A stretch of DNA of 64,000 nt from Flavobacterium luteum (GCF_008806775.1 NZ_WAEM01000003.1:361017-425016), one strand, 5' to 3'; positions 50,503 through 60,006 are shown, numbered from the stretch's first letter. Notes: generated by a model from the sequence alone, not told the origin. Numbers and translations are program-made.

Positions 50503-51387
50503 TCAAAAAAAACCTTTGGTTCTTTCAAATTTTACTCTAGCACTGCCAAGACTTCCTAAATTATTTTTGGCAACAATAATCTCAGCTTCTCCCGCTGTTG
50601 GCAATCCCTCATCGTCATCCCACTCGTCAATTTTATAATATTCAGGTCTGTATAAAAGTAAAATCAAATCAGCAAAAGTGTCTATAGGTGCTTGCCTTCT
50701 AACTTCTGATAAACAGGGTCTTCTTTTGTAATGTTTACGATAATTTTCTTGTGTTTCAAAAAAGACTAGTATAGCAATATTAAATTTTGTGGCTAATTCT
50801 TTTAGTCGGTAAGTTATTTTTGCTAGTTCTTTTTTGTTTAATACTGTACCAACCTTGTCGTTTTTGTTTTTGGCAATCAGTTGCAATGAATCAATCATAA
50901 TGATTTCTGCAAAATTAGAGGGATTACATTCAAGTGCTTCTTCAATTTCAGATATGGTACGAAATGGATAGTCAGCAATGTATAAAGGTGATTGTTTTAA
51001 CTCTTCTATTTTTTTTGACACAAGTTCTATTTCATTTTCATTGAGCATATCCAATTGTAATTTTTCATTAGAAATATTAGTTTGTTGTTTAATCATCCGA
51101 ACCATAAACTGTTGGTTTGTCATTTCTAAACAGAAAAAAGCAGTTGGACATTGATTTTCAATTGTCATTTTGCGAATCAATGATACTGCAAATTCAGTTT
51201 TTCCTATCCCTTTAACACCACCAATTAATATTAAATTAGAAGGGTGAAAACCTTTAGTTATAACATCAAGTTTATCAAATCCCGAGGAAATTCCTGTAAT
51301 TTGTTTTTCATTTTTAGTGAGGCTATTTAGTCTTTCTTTAAAATCGTAAGCTAGCTCACTCAAAGCTTTAAATTCTATAAAATCCAT
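50503..51387 (-). CDS. Truncated DnaB-like helicase domain protein
   Basis: A 294-residue protein matching only the C-terminal RecA-like half of DnaB; the N-terminal dimerisation domain is missing. GISSGFDKLDVITKGFHPSNL leads to Walker A GGVKGIGKTEF, FFCLEMTNQQFMVRM, Walker B IIMIDSLQLI and YRPEYYKIDEWDDDEGLPTAG, the last being almost the dnaB text of this genome. The Arg-finger segment reads LSEVRRQAPIDTFADLILLL instead of LSDLRESGAIEQDADIV. It may be a loader-like or RadA-like accessory ATPase or a decayed helicase. It is in the WYL island, without an operator copy. Confidence 0.8.
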   Translation of the reverse strand: MDFIEFKALSELAYDFKERLNSLTKNEKQITGISSGFDKLDVITKGFHPSNLILIGGVKGIGKTEFAVSLIRKMTIENQCPTAFFCLEMTNQQFMVRMIKQQTNISNEKLQLDMLNENEIELVSKKIEELKQSPLYIADYPFRTISEIEEALECNPSNFAEIIMIDSLQLIAKNKNDKVGTVLNKKELAKITYRLKELATKFNIAILVFFETQENYRKHYKRRPCLSEVRRQAPIDTFADLILLLYRPEYYKIDEWDDDEGLPTAGEAEIIVAKNNLGSLGSARVKFERTKGFF

Positions 51388-51584
51388 ACTTTTTTTGCAA
51401 AGAAACTGGGGTAATATGCCAAAATAAGGCGTGGCAAAAATTATATTACTAGACTTTAATGTTAAAAGTATTTCTATAAATTAAGAAAAAACAGTTGTGA
51501 TAAACCTAATATAAGAACTCAAGTGTATGGGTAGATGTTAAACAATAATTAATCCATCATTATTATATTGTTGATTTTTGTATG

Positions 51585-51592
51585 TAAATTTG
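51585..51592 (+). promoter_or_regulatory. -7 promoter element for mtaB
   Basis: TAAATTTG matches TAnnTTTG; the predicted leader is about 40 bases. Confidence 0.55.
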
Positions 51593-51636
51593 CAAACTCA
51601 ATTTTTTGACAACGATTTCATTAATTGAGTTATTTT

Positions 51637-52965
51637 ATGGAAAATAGAAAAAAAGTAGCATTCTACACTTTAGGATGTAAATTAAACTTCTCAGAAACAT
51701 CTACTATTGCACGTAATTTTCAAGATGAGGGTTTTGACCGTGTCGATTTTGAAGAAGTGGCAGATATTTATGTAATCAACACCTGTTCGGTTACTGAAAA
51801 TGCCGATAAACAGTTCAAACAAGTGGTAAAAAAAGCCATGAAACTCAACGAGAAGGCTTTTGTAGCTGCTGTAGGCTGTTATGCCCAATTAAAACCTGAA
51901 GAATTAGCCGCAGTTGATGGAGTAGATTTAGTTCTTGGCGCTACCGAAAAATTTAAAATAACCGATTATATTAATGATTTGTCCAAGAATGATTTTGGAG
52001 AAGTGCATTCTTGCGAAATATCGGAAGCCGATTTTTATGTAGGCAGTTATTCCATTGGTGATAGAACTCGAGCTTTTTTAAAAGTCCAAGACGGTTGCGA
52101 TTATAAATGTACCTATTGTACGATTCCTTTAGCAAGAGGAATTTCTAGAAGCGATGCGCTTGAAAATGTTTTGAAAAACGCTTACGAAATCTCCCAACAA
52201 GGCATTAAAGAAATTGTTTTAACAGGTGTGAATATTGGTGATTACGGAAAAGGAGAGTTTGGAAATAAAAAACACGAACACACTTTTCTTGATTTAGTAA
52301 AAGCTTTGGATGAGGTTGAAGGAATTGAACGTTTGCGAATATCGTCAATAGAACCCAATTTATTAAAGAATGAAACTATCGAATTTGTGTCTAATAGCCG
52401 AACGTTTGTGCCGCATTTTCATATTCCATTGCAATCCGGAAGTAACGATATTTTAAAGTTGATGAAACGTCGGTATCAACGTGAAGTATATACGGAAAGA
52501 GTCAATACAATTCGGAAAGTAATGCCAAATGCTTGTATAGGCGTTGATGTGATTGTTGGATTTCCTGGCGAAACCGACGAACATTTTTTAGAAACCTATC
52601 ATTTTCTGAATGAATTGAATATTTCGTATTTGCACGTATTCACCTATTCAGAACGCGATAATACCGAAGCCGCAACAATGGAAGGAGTAGTTCCTTCGAA
52701 TGTACGGGCTAAAAGAAGTAAAATGTTACGAGGATTATCTGTTAAAAAACGCAGAGCTTTTTATGAAAGTCAGATAGGAACCAATAGGACGGTGCTTTTT
52801 GAAAGTGAAAATAAAGAAGGTTATATTCAAGGTTTTACCGAAAATTATGTAAAAGTAAAAACCCCTTGGAATCCAGAATTAGTAAATACGTTACAAGAAA
52901 TAAATCTTACACGAATAGATGAAGATGGAAGCGTGAGAATGGAGTTTTTGAATGTAACAATTTAA
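51637..52965 (+). CDS. mtaB: tRNA t6A37 methylthiotransferase MtaB
   Basis: A 442-residue radical SAM enzyme that adds a methylthio group to t6A at tRNA position 37. The N-terminal UPF0004 domain has VAFYTLGCKLNFSETS, INTCSVTENAD and AAVGCYAQL, whose Cys ligate the auxiliary cluster. The radical SAM motif CDYKCTYCTIP binds the catalytic cluster. IPLQSGSNDILKLMKRRY and VIVGFPGETDEHF follow, and a TRAM-like domain ends the protein. GCKLN with t6A-type features favours MtaB over MiaB. The start MENRKKVAFYT at 51637 is preferred. Confidence 0.92.
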   Translation: MENRKKVAFYTLGCKLNFSETSTIARNFQDEGFDRVDFEEVADIYVINTCSVTENADKQFKQVVKKAMKLNEKAFVAAVGCYAQLKPEELAAVDGVDLVLGATEKFKITDYINDLSKNDFGEVHSCEISEADFYVGSYSIGDRTRAFLKVQDGCDYKCTYCTIPLARGISRSDALENVLKNAYEISQQGIKEIVLTGVNIGDYGKGEFGNKKHEHTFLDLVKALDEVEGIERLRISSIEPNLLKNETIEFVSNSRTFVPHFHIPLQSGSNDILKLMKRRYQREVYTERVNTIRKVMPNACIGVDVIVGFPGETDEHFLETYHFLNELNISYLHVFTYSERDNTEAATMEGVVPSNVRAKRSKMLRGLSVKKRRAFYESQIGTNRTVLFESENKEGYIQGFTENYVKVKTPWNPELVNTLQEINLTRIDEDGSVRMEFLNVTI

Positions 52966-53054
52966 ATTTAAAACACAAATTCCATAAATTGGCACTAATT
53001 TGATTTCGTGTTCATTTATGGAATTTGTGTTTTTAGAAAGGAAAAATAATAAAA

Positions 53055-53357
53055 TTAAATTTTAATTCCTGGAGGCAATAAATCTCTGTAAATAGTATTT
53101 TTTCTAAAGAATAAAGCAATTTTAGGAAGAATAGGAACTACTTTTAATTTGCGTTCATATGCAATATTCATAATGTTTTTTAACAACTCATTGATAAATT
53201 CCTCATCCAAAAAAGTATCGGGAACATTTATTTTTGTTAAAAATATTTTTTTTTCTTGAAAAGAATATTCCACAGAAATCAATCCTTCATCCACTATCGT
53301 TTCAAATTGTCGAGCAAAAGTATTGTCTTTAATCTCCATCATCATTGCTGCTTCCAT
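53055..53357 (-). CDS. GNAT (YjdJ-type) acetyltransferase-like small protein
   Basis: A 100-residue protein resembling the YjdJ/GNAT_2 family: NTFARQFETIVDEGLISVEYSFQEKKIFLTKINVPDTF then ELLKNIMNIAYERKLKVVPILPKIALFFRKN. The usual acetyl-CoA loop (xGxGxG/A) after the VP strand is replaced by LDEEFINELL, so CoA binding may be lost. It could be a non-catalytic binding domain. It has its own -7 element about 100 bases upstream. Confidence 0.7.
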   Translation of the reverse strand: MEAAMMMEIKDNTFARQFETIVDEGLISVEYSFQEKKIFLTKINVPDTFLDEEFINELLKNIMNIAYERKLKVVPILPKIALFFRKNTIYRDLLPPGIKI

Positions 53358-53456
53358 AATTAATTGTTTCTTTGGTAGTTAAAAAAATATTTTAAATTTT
53401 AAGGTGTTTACTTTTTGCTATAAATTGGTAAAAAATTTATATTTAAAAAGTAGCTA

Positions 53457-53464
53457 CAAATTTA
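53457..53464 (-). promoter_or_regulatory. -7 promoter element for the GNAT-like gene
   Basis: The minus strand reads TAAATTTG. It implies a leader of about 95 bases. The rest of the gap 53358-53597 shows nothing else recognisable. Confidence 0.4.
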
Positions 53465-53597
53465 ATCAATTAACAGCTACTATTCAATATTTAAAAGTCT
53501 TATTTTTTGAACTCATAAAATAGTGATAATTTTACATGTCTTTAAAACAGTTGTAAATATAAAAAGGTAGTTTTATCAATAAATATAGAATAGCATA

Positions 53598-54263
53598 ATG
53601 AGTAAAATCCCTGTTTATTTTATGCCAGGATTAGCTGCAAGTTCATGTATTTTCGAAAGAATTTCGCTTCCTTCATCTGTATTTGAAACAGTACTTTTAG
53701 AATGGGAAATACCTTTAGATCATGAGTCTTTAACTGATTATGCCAGACGCATTACCGAAAAGATAAAGCATAAAAACCCAGTGTTGATAGGTGTTTCTTT
53801 TGGAGGAATTTTAGTTCAAGAAATGAGCAGGTTTATTAATGTAAGAAAAGTAATTATTATTTCGAGTGTTAAAACCAATTTGGAGTTTCCATTACGAATG
53901 AAAATTGCTAAAACGACAAAGGCGTATAAACTTATACCAATGAATTTATTTTTAAGCATAGAAAATTTAGCAAAATTTTCTTTTGGGGATAAAGTCAGTC
54001 ATAGGCTTAAATTGTATGAAAAATTTTTGTCGGTGAGAGACAAACGCTACTTGGATTGGGCTATTGAGCAGCTAATTTTATGGAACAGAACTGAGGCAGA
54101 TTCAAACGTTATACATATTCATGGAGATGCGGATGATATTTTTCCAATAAAATACATTAAAGATTGTATCATTGTAAAAGGAGGTACGCATATTATGATT
54201 TTAAATAAATATAGGTGGTTAAACGAAAATTTACCCAAAATAATTCTGGAAGAAAAGAATTAA
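53598..54263 (+). CDS. Alpha/beta hydrolase
   Basis: A 221-residue cytosolic hydrolase. VYFMPGLAASSCIFERI is the oxyanion-loop start, VLIGVSFGGILVQEM has the nucleophile Ser in GVSFGG, VIHIHGDADDIFP has the Asp and IVKGGTHIMIL the His. No lid domain is obvious. The substrate is unknown; the small size suggests an esterase or thioesterase. The lytic transglycosylase gene follows after 45 bases and may be cotranscribed. Confidence 0.8.
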   Translation: MSKIPVYFMPGLAASSCIFERISLPSSVFETVLLEWEIPLDHESLTDYARRITEKIKHKNPVLIGVSFGGILVQEMSRFINVRKVIIISSVKTNLEFPLRMKIAKTTKAYKLIPMNLFLSIENLAKFSFGDKVSHRLKLYEKFLSVRDKRYLDWAIEQLILWNRTEADSNVIHIHGDADDIFPIKYIKDCIIVKGGTHIMILNKYRWLNENLPKIILEEKN

Positions 54264-54308
54264 GATGGTTCGATTTTTGTATGTTTACAATACCAAAAAT
54301 AAAATAAA

Positions 54309-55202
54309 ATGAACGGGATAAAAAAAGCAAGTTTAATAACTGCAGTAGTTTTTGCTAGTGGATTACTCATTTATGCATCGTCAACAGAAACTAAAAATAA
54401 AATAACCAAAGAAGGGACACCTCAATATTTTCCCACAAGTATAGATTTTGCGGGAGAGCAAACTCCTTTGCAAATAACAGATGTTAGAGAGCGACTCGAT
54501 AGAGAGTTATTAATAAATGCAAATCTTGATGCTACAACCTTATTGATTTTAAAAAGAGCCAATAGAGCTTTTCCTGTTATTGAACCTGTTTTAGCTAAAT
54601 ACAATGTGCCTGACGATTTTAAATATTTAGCAGTTATAGAAAGTGCTTTGGTAAATGCGGTTTCTCCAGCTGGAGCTAGAGGTGTTTGGCAATTCATGCC
54701 ACAAACCGCTAAGGAAATTGGAATGGAAGTAAACGAGTCTGTTGACGAAAGGTATCATTTAGAGAAATCTACTGAAGCTGCTTGTAAATATTTATTGGAT
54801 GCCAAAGCAAAGTTTGGTTCTTGGACATTGGCAGCCGCATCTTATAACGGCGGTATGACAGGTGTAAACAAACAAATCGAATTGCAAAAAGTATCCAGTT
54901 ACTACGATTTATTACTTAACGATGAAACTTCTCGCTATTTGTTTAGAATTTTAGCTTTAAAAGAAATTATGAAAGCACCAGCTAAATATGGTTTTACTGT
55001 AAATACGGAGCAGCTGTATGTAAATCTCCCAACTAAAAAATTAGAAATTGATAGTTCAATAAATGATTTAGCCACATTTGCAAAATCACAGGGAATAAAC
55101 TATAAGATTTTGAAAATTCACAATCCGTGGCTAAGAGATAAAAAATTAGTAAACGTTTCAAGAAAAAAATACGAAATACAAATTCCGTTAAGTGGCTATT
55201 AA
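54309..55202 (+). CDS. Lytic transglycosylase (MltD-like SLT domain)
   Basis: A 297-residue exported murein lytic transglycosylase with an N-terminal signal or anchor segment (ASLITAVVFASGLLIYASS). The SLT domain has DFKYLAVIESALVNAVSPAGARGVWQFMPQTA, where the Glu of VIES is catalytic, then LEKSTEAACKYLLDAKAKFGSWTLAAASYNGG. It cleaves peptidoglycan to anhydro-muropeptides. It ends with a partial LysM-like or binding segment (DLATFAKSQGINYKILKIHNPWL). A terminator follows. Confidence 0.9.
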   Translation: MNGIKKASLITAVVFASGLLIYASSTETKNKITKEGTPQYFPTSIDFAGEQTPLQITDVRERLDRELLINANLDATTLLILKRANRAFPVIEPVLAKYNVPDDFKYLAVIESALVNAVSPAGARGVWQFMPQTAKEIGMEVNESVDERYHLEKSTEAACKYLLDAKAKFGSWTLAAASYNGGMTGVNKQIELQKVSSYYDLLLNDETSRYLFRILALKEIMKAPAKYGFTVNTEQLYVNLPTKKLEIDSSINDLATFAKSQGINYKILKIHNPWLRDKKLVNVSRKKYEIQIPLSGY

Positions 55203-55216
55203 CATGAAATCATAAA

Positions 55217-55246
55217 AAAACCATCGCAAATAAGTGATGGTTTTCA
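55217..55246 (+). terminator. Terminator after the lytic transglycosylase gene
   Basis: AAAACCATC pairs with GATGGTTTT. It lies between convergent genes and may serve both. Confidence 0.75.
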
Positions 55247-55269
55247 GTTTTATAAATAGATTAGATTAA

Positions 55270-55785
55270 TTACATTTTCTTCATTTGCCCTTTCATCATA
55301 GTGATTTGCTCTTTCAGCATGCCTTGTTTGTCTAATTTTTTAGCTTCATTTAGTAAATTTGTTGCTTCCAATTTTCGTCTTCTAGTCATGGCAACTCCAG
55401 CAAGATTCAATTTGCAAACTGCTAAATCCATATCCATCGTTAAACCTAATTCAATAGCTTTCTTAAAAAACTTCTCTGCCTGAATCAAATTAGTTTGCGA
55501 AAGCATGATTCCGTGTAAATAATTAAAGTAGCCTTGTTGTTTTCTAACTAATGCACTTTCTGGTTTTTTGATGTAAGCTAACCACTTTTGTGCTCCGGGA
55601 AAGTCTTGTTTTCTTAATTTTAAGAATGCTAATAGGATAAATTCATTTTTAAAATAGAGAAAAATTGGGATTGCAGACAATAATATTAGGAAAATTCCAT
55701 TGCCTATATTATTATCAATCATTTGCCAAATACCAGTAACTATAATAAGTCCGCCGAGTAGTAATTTAATATTTTTATGAAACAT
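55270..55785 (-). CDS. Membrane protein with TPR-like domain
   Basis: A 171-residue protein. Two N-terminal transmembrane segments (IKLLLGGLIIVTGIWQMI and GIFLILLSAIPIFLYF) are followed by two or three TPR-type helical pairs (PESALVRKQQGYFNYLHGIML, NLIQAEKFFKKAIELGL, DLAVCKLNLAGVAMTRRRK, EATNLLNEAKKL). It probably binds a protein partner at the inner membrane. The function is unknown. Confidence 0.7.
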   Translation of the reverse strand: MFHKNIKLLLGGLIIVTGIWQMIDNNIGNGIFLILLSAIPIFLYFKNEFILLAFLKLRKQDFPGAQKWLAYIKKPESALVRKQQGYFNYLHGIMLSQTNLIQAEKFFKKAIELGLTMDMDLAVCKLNLAGVAMTRRRKLEATNLLNEAKKLDKQGMLKEQITMMKGQMKKM

Positions 55786-55849
55786 GATATGTGTATTTAT
55801 AAGTTTGCAAATATAGTAAAAGGATTTTAAAATATTTTTATAAAACTAC

Positions 55850-55879
55850 TTGCCAGAAAAAAAAGACTTCGTATATTTG
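55850..55879 (+). promoter_or_regulatory. Promoter of rpmH
   Basis: TTG (55850-55852), a 19-base spacer and TATATTTG (55872-55879) match the Bacteroidota housekeeping promoter with ideal spacing. It is followed by a leader of about 65 bases. Confidence 0.75.
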
Positions 55880-55951
55880 CACTCGGTTTTAGAAGAACGG
55901 TTTCTAAAAACAATTACCGCAAATAATCAAAGATTTTAAAGATACAAAGCA

Positions 55952-56113
55952 ATGAGCAAAAGAACGTTTCAACCATCGAAAAGAAAAAGAAGAAATAAGC
56001 ACGGATTTATGGACAGAATGGCTTCTGCAAATGGAAGAAAAGTGCTTGCTCGTAGAAGAGCTAAAGGAAGACACAAATTAACTGTTTCTAGCGAACCTAG
56101 ACATAAAAAATAA
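55952..56113 (+). CDS. rpmH: 50S ribosomal protein L34
   Basis: A 53-residue, strongly basic protein read directly from the sequence: it begins [19 protein letters not shown], continues through [20 protein letters not shown] and ends SEPRHKK. This is the L34 signature. The C-terminal extension past the usual 44-46 residues is normal in Bacteroidota. It has its own promoter and lies 112 bases before carB. Confidence 0.97.
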
Positions 56114-56225
56114 TGTTTATCTAAAATTTAAATAAAGGCGTTACTGTTACTAGTATCGCCTTTTTTTATATCTTTTCGGGAATAAAAAGGTTAAAATCTA
56201 AACAACATACAAATCTAACTACACA

Positions 56226-59081
56226 ATGCCAAAAGACAATTCTATAAAATCGGTTTTAATAATAGGCTCAGGACCAATAGTAATAGGACAAGCCTGCGAA
56301 TTTGATTATGCGGGGTCGCAATCAGCTCGTTCGATTAGAGAAGAAGGAATTGAAGTAATTTTAATCAATTCTAACCCAGCAACTATCATGACCGACCCAA
56401 GTATGGCAGATCATATTTATTTGTTGCCTTTAACCACAAAATCAATTATAAAAATATTAAAAGAGCATCCGCAAATTGATGCCGTATTGCCTACAATGGG
56501 AGGGCAAACTGCCTTAAACCTTTGTTTAGAAGCGGATGAGAAAGGAATTTGGGCAGATTTTGGGGTTAAATTAATAGGTGTTGATGTAAATGCTATAAAT
56601 ATTACCGAAGACAGAGAACAATTCAAACAATTACTCAAGAAAATAGGAGTTCCTTCTGCCCCTGCAGAAATTTGTACTTCCTATCTTCGAGGGAAAGAAA
56701 TTGCTCAGGAATTTGGTTTCCCCCTTGTAATTCGTCCTTCATTTACTTTAGGAGGAACTGGAGCAGCAATTGTTTATAAAAAAGAAGATTTTGACGAACT
56801 TTTAACTCGAGGTCTTGAAGCTTCTCCAATTCACGAAGTTTTGATAGATAAGGCTTTAATGGGTTGGAAAGAATACGAGCTAGAACTGCTTAGAGACAAG
56901 AATGATAATGTAGTTATTATTTGTTCTATAGAAAATATGGATCCAATGGGAATTCATACTGGGGATTCTATCACTGTGGCACCAGCAATGACTTTATCAG
57001 ATACAACATTTCAGAGAATGCGTGATTATGCCATTTTGATGATGCGTAGTATAGGAAATTTTGCAGGAGGTTGTAACGTACAGTTTGCGGTTTCGCCTGA
57101 TGAAAAAGAGGATATTGTTGCTATTGAAATCAATCCTCGTGTGTCACGCTCGTCCGCTTTGGCTTCAAAAGCTACGGGTTATCCCATTGCCAAGATAGCC
57201 TCTAAATTAGCTTTAGGATATAATTTAGATGAATTGCAAAATCAAATTACCAAGTCTACTTCGGCGTTATTTGAACCTACTTTGGATTATGTAATCGTAA
57301 AAATACCTCGTTGGAACTTCGATAAATTTGAGGGAGCCGATAGAACTTTAGGATTGCAAATGAAGTCTGTTGGTGAAGTAATGGGAATTGGGCGTTCCTT
57401 TCAAGAAGCTTTACACAAAGCCACACAATCTTTAGAAATTAAAAGAAATGGGCTAGGGGCTGACGGTAAAGGATATAAAAATTACGAACAAATTATAGAG
57501 AAACTAACATATGCAAGTTGGGATAGAGTTTTTGTGATTTATGATGCTATAGTAATGGGAATTCCTTTAAGTAGAATACACGAAATCACAAAAATTGATA
57601 TGTGGTTTCTAAAACAATATGAAGAATTGTATTTGCTTGAAAAAGAAATTTCTAACTATTCTATAGACGATTTACCTAAAGATTTGCTTCTTGAAGCCAA
57701 GCAAAAAGGCTTTGCCGATAGACAAATTGCTCACATGATGAATTGCTTAGAAAGTCAAGTGCATAAACTTCGTGAAGACAAAAATATCAATCGTGTTTAT
57801 AAATTAGTAGATACATGTGCGGCAGAGTTTAAAGCTCAAACTCCATATTATTACTCTACTTTCGAAGCTGAAATTGAAACTCCAGCAGGTGAAATTTACG
57901 TTCACAACGAAAGTGTTGTTACTCCAGATAAAGAAAAAGTTATTGTTTTAGGGTCTGGCCCTAATCGTATAGGTCAAGGAATCGAATTTGATTATTCCTG
58001 TGTTCATGGAGTTTTAGCAGCCAAAGAATGTGGATATGAAACCATCATGATCAACTGTAATCCAGAAACCGTTTCAACTGATTTTGATACTGCTGATAAG
58101 TTGTATTTTGAACCCGTTTTTTGGGAACATATTTACGACATCATTCGTCATGAAAAGCCAATTGGAGTAATTGTTCAATTAGGGGGTCAAACTGCTTTAA
58201 AAATATCTGAAAAACTATCCAAATACGGAATTAAGATTATCGGTACGAGCTTTGATGCTTTAGATTTAGCTGAAGACAGAGGTCGCTTTTCGGAACTGTT
58301 GACCGAATTAAAAATTCCTTTTCCACAATTCGGAATTGCAGAAACTGCCGACGAAGCCTCAGCATTGGCAGATACTTTAGATTTTCCTTTATTGATTCGT
58401 CCTTCTTATGTTTTGGGCGGCCAAGGAATGAAAATTGTAATCAACAAACAAGAATTAGAAGAGCACGTTATTAATTTATTAAAATCAATTCCAGGTAATA
58501 AATTGCTTTTAGATCATTACCTAGATGGAGCAATTGAGGCGGAAGCAGATGCGATTTGTGATGGTGAAAATGTTTATATCATTGGTATTATGGAGCATAT
58601 CGAACCTTGTGGTGTGCACTCAGGTGATAGTAATGCCACTTTACCGCCCTTTAATTTGGGAGAATTTGTAATGCAACAAATAAAAGATCACACCAAAAAA
58701 ATAGCTTTGGCACTAAAAACCGTTGGACTAATCAACATTCAGTTTGCTATAAAAGATGACATCGTTTATATTATTGAAGCCAATCCTAGGGCTTCTAGAA
58801 CGGTTCCATTTATTGCGAAAGCCTATGGCGAGCCGTATGTGAACTATGCTACTAAAGTAATGTTAGGTCATAATAAAGTAACCGATTTTGCATTTAACCC
58901 GCAATTAAAAGGATTTGCCATCAAGCAACCAGTATTTTCATTTAGTAAATTTCATAATGTAAATAAAGCTTTGGGACCAGAGATGAAATCAACTGGAGAA
59001 AGTATTTTGTTTATTGATGATTTAAAAGACGATCAGTTTTATGAATTGTACTCGAGACGTAAAATGTATTTGAGTAAATAG
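56226..59081 (+). CDS. carB: Carbamoyl-phosphate synthase large subunit
   Basis: A 951-residue enzyme joining ammonia (from CarA), bicarbonate and two ATP into carbamoyl phosphate for pyrimidines and arginine. Two homologous ATP-grasp halves are present: the first begins KSVLIIGSGPIVIGQACEFDYAGSQ, the second KVIVLGSGPNRIGQGIEFDYSCVHG near residue 575. Each carries its own MGGQTALNL or LGGQTALK loop and an ATP-grasp Glu/Asn set (FAVSPDEKEDIVAIEINPRVSRSSA; IEANPRASRTVPF). It stops right after the second half; the C-terminal MGS-like allosteric domain of about 120 residues found in E. coli CarB (1073) is absent. Confidence 0.95.
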   Translation: MPKDNSIKSVLIIGSGPIVIGQACEFDYAGSQSARSIREEGIEVILINSNPATIMTDPSMADHIYLLPLTTKSIIKILKEHPQIDAVLPTMGGQTALNLCLEADEKGIWADFGVKLIGVDVNAINITEDREQFKQLLKKIGVPSAPAEICTSYLRGKEIAQEFGFPLVIRPSFTLGGTGAAIVYKKEDFDELLTRGLEASPIHEVLIDKALMGWKEYELELLRDKNDNVVIICSIENMDPMGIHTGDSITVAPAMTLSDTTFQRMRDYAILMMRSIGNFAGGCNVQFAVSPDEKEDIVAIEINPRVSRSSALASKATGYPIAKIASKLALGYNLDELQNQITKSTSALFEPTLDYVIVKIPRWNFDKFEGADRTLGLQMKSVGEVMGIGRSFQEALHKATQSLEIKRNGLGADGKGYKNYEQIIEKLTYASWDRVFVIYDAIVMGIPLSRIHEITKIDMWFLKQYEELYLLEKEISNYSIDDLPKDLLLEAKQKGFADRQIAHMMNCLESQVHKLREDKNINRVYKLVDTCAAEFKAQTPYYYSTFEAEIETPAGEIYVHNESVVTPDKEKVIVLGSGPNRIGQGIEFDYSCVHGVLAAKECGYETIMINCNPETVSTDFDTADKLYFEPVFWEHIYDIIRHEKPIGVIVQLGGQTALKISEKLSKYGIKIIGTSFDALDLAEDRGRFSELLTELKIPFPQFGIAETADEASALADTLDFPLLIRPSYVLGGQGMKIVINKQELEEHVINLLKSIPGNKLLLDHYLDGAIEAEADAICDGENVYIIGIMEHIEPCGVHSGDSNATLPPFNLGEFVMQQIKDHTKKIALALKTVGLINIQFAIKDDIVYIIEANPRASRTVPFIAKAYGEPYVNYATKVMLGHNKVTDFAFNPQLKGFAIKQPVFSFSKFHNVNKALGPEMKSTGESILFIDDLKDDQFYELYSRRKMYLSK

Positions 59082-59084
59082 ATT

Positions 59085-59117
59085 AAAATCCCGAATTGCA
59101 TCGGGATTTTTTTTTGA
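59085..59117 (+). terminator. Terminator after carB
   Basis: AAAATCCCGA pairs with TCGGGATTTT, followed by a T-run. Confidence 0.85.
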
Positions 59118-59209
59118 GTATTTTTAAATATGCTATTAATGACTTTTATCATAAATGCTAGTTTAACTTATATATACCTTTGTAAAGATAAAAATACATT
59201 TCATTTTTT

Positions 59210-59980
59210 ATGCTTAAACATTTCTTTAAAGTAATATTCGTTTTAGTTCCATTCTTAGTTTTAAGCCAAAAACAAACAAGTAAGGATGTCAATAATCAGA
59301 CTCAAACATGGTTTAGTTTGAACAACAATATAAAGATTAATGAACATTGGTCTTTATTAGCCGATTTTCATATTAGGAAGAATGATTTTTTAGATAACGA
59401 AAGTTTTTATTTTGTTCGATCTGGAATAGGGTACTCACCAAACTCTAAGGTTTTCTTTGTAGCTGGTTATGCTCACATGTGGCTGGCGCCCACTAAACCT
59501 GAATGGAATATTTTTTCTAACGAAAACCGTTTCTATCAACAAGCGCAATTGAGTTCTAAAATTGGTAATGTTAGCGTTTTGCAAAGAGTCCGTAATGAAC
59601 AACGCTGGCAAGAAATGATAGTAAATGATGAAAAAACAGGAGCCAATAGGTTTACAAATAGGGTGAGGTATTTGCTAAGTTTTAATATTCCTATATTCAG
59701 GAAAAGTACAATGCCATCGTTGATAGTTTCTGATGAAGTTTTAATTCATTTCGGAAAGGAAGTCATTTATAATACATTTGATCAAAATCGAATTTTCATT
59801 GGAATGAAGCAATGTATAAATCCCAAACTTAGTTTTGATTTTGGTTATATGAATGTTTATCAACAAAAATATTCAGGATTTCAATACGATTCCAATCATA
59901 CTTTAAGGTTGTTTTTCTACTACAATACTAGCATAAATGCATTAACACATTTCAAACTTCATGAATCTGGAGATGAGTAA
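59210..59980 (+). CDS. DUF2490 domain protein, probable outer-membrane barrel
   Basis: A 256-residue protein with a signal peptide (FFKVIFVLVPFLVLSQ). Repeated amphipathic beta strands (WFSLNNNIKINEHWSLLADFHIRKND, YFVRSGIGYSPNSKVFFVAGYAHMW, NRVRYLLSFNIPIF) and conserved RVRNEQRWQE match DUF2490, thought to be a small beta-barrel of the outer membrane. The last strand ends FFYYNTSINAL, before a short tail. The function is unknown. It is followed by a terminator shared with rplT on the other strand. Confidence 0.75.
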   Translation: MLKHFFKVIFVLVPFLVLSQKQTSKDVNNQTQTWFSLNNNIKINEHWSLLADFHIRKNDFLDNESFYFVRSGIGYSPNSKVFFVAGYAHMWLAPTKPEWNIFSNENRFYQQAQLSSKIGNVSVLQRVRNEQRWQEMIVNDEKTGANRFTNRVRYLLSFNIPIFRKSTMPSLIVSDEVLIHFGKEVIYNTFDQNRIFIGMKQCINPKLSFDFGYMNVYQQKYSGFQYDSNHTLRLFFYYNTSINALTHFKLHESGDE

Positions 59981-60006
59981 TAAATTTTAACGTGTATATA
60001 TTAATC

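Noticed and set aside
51388..51470. A fourth WYL operator upstream of the truncated DnaB gene
   Set aside because: TCCGTC/GACGGA and the 30-base spacing to a TAnnTTTG box are absent; only loose TGCC/GGCA repeats are seen.
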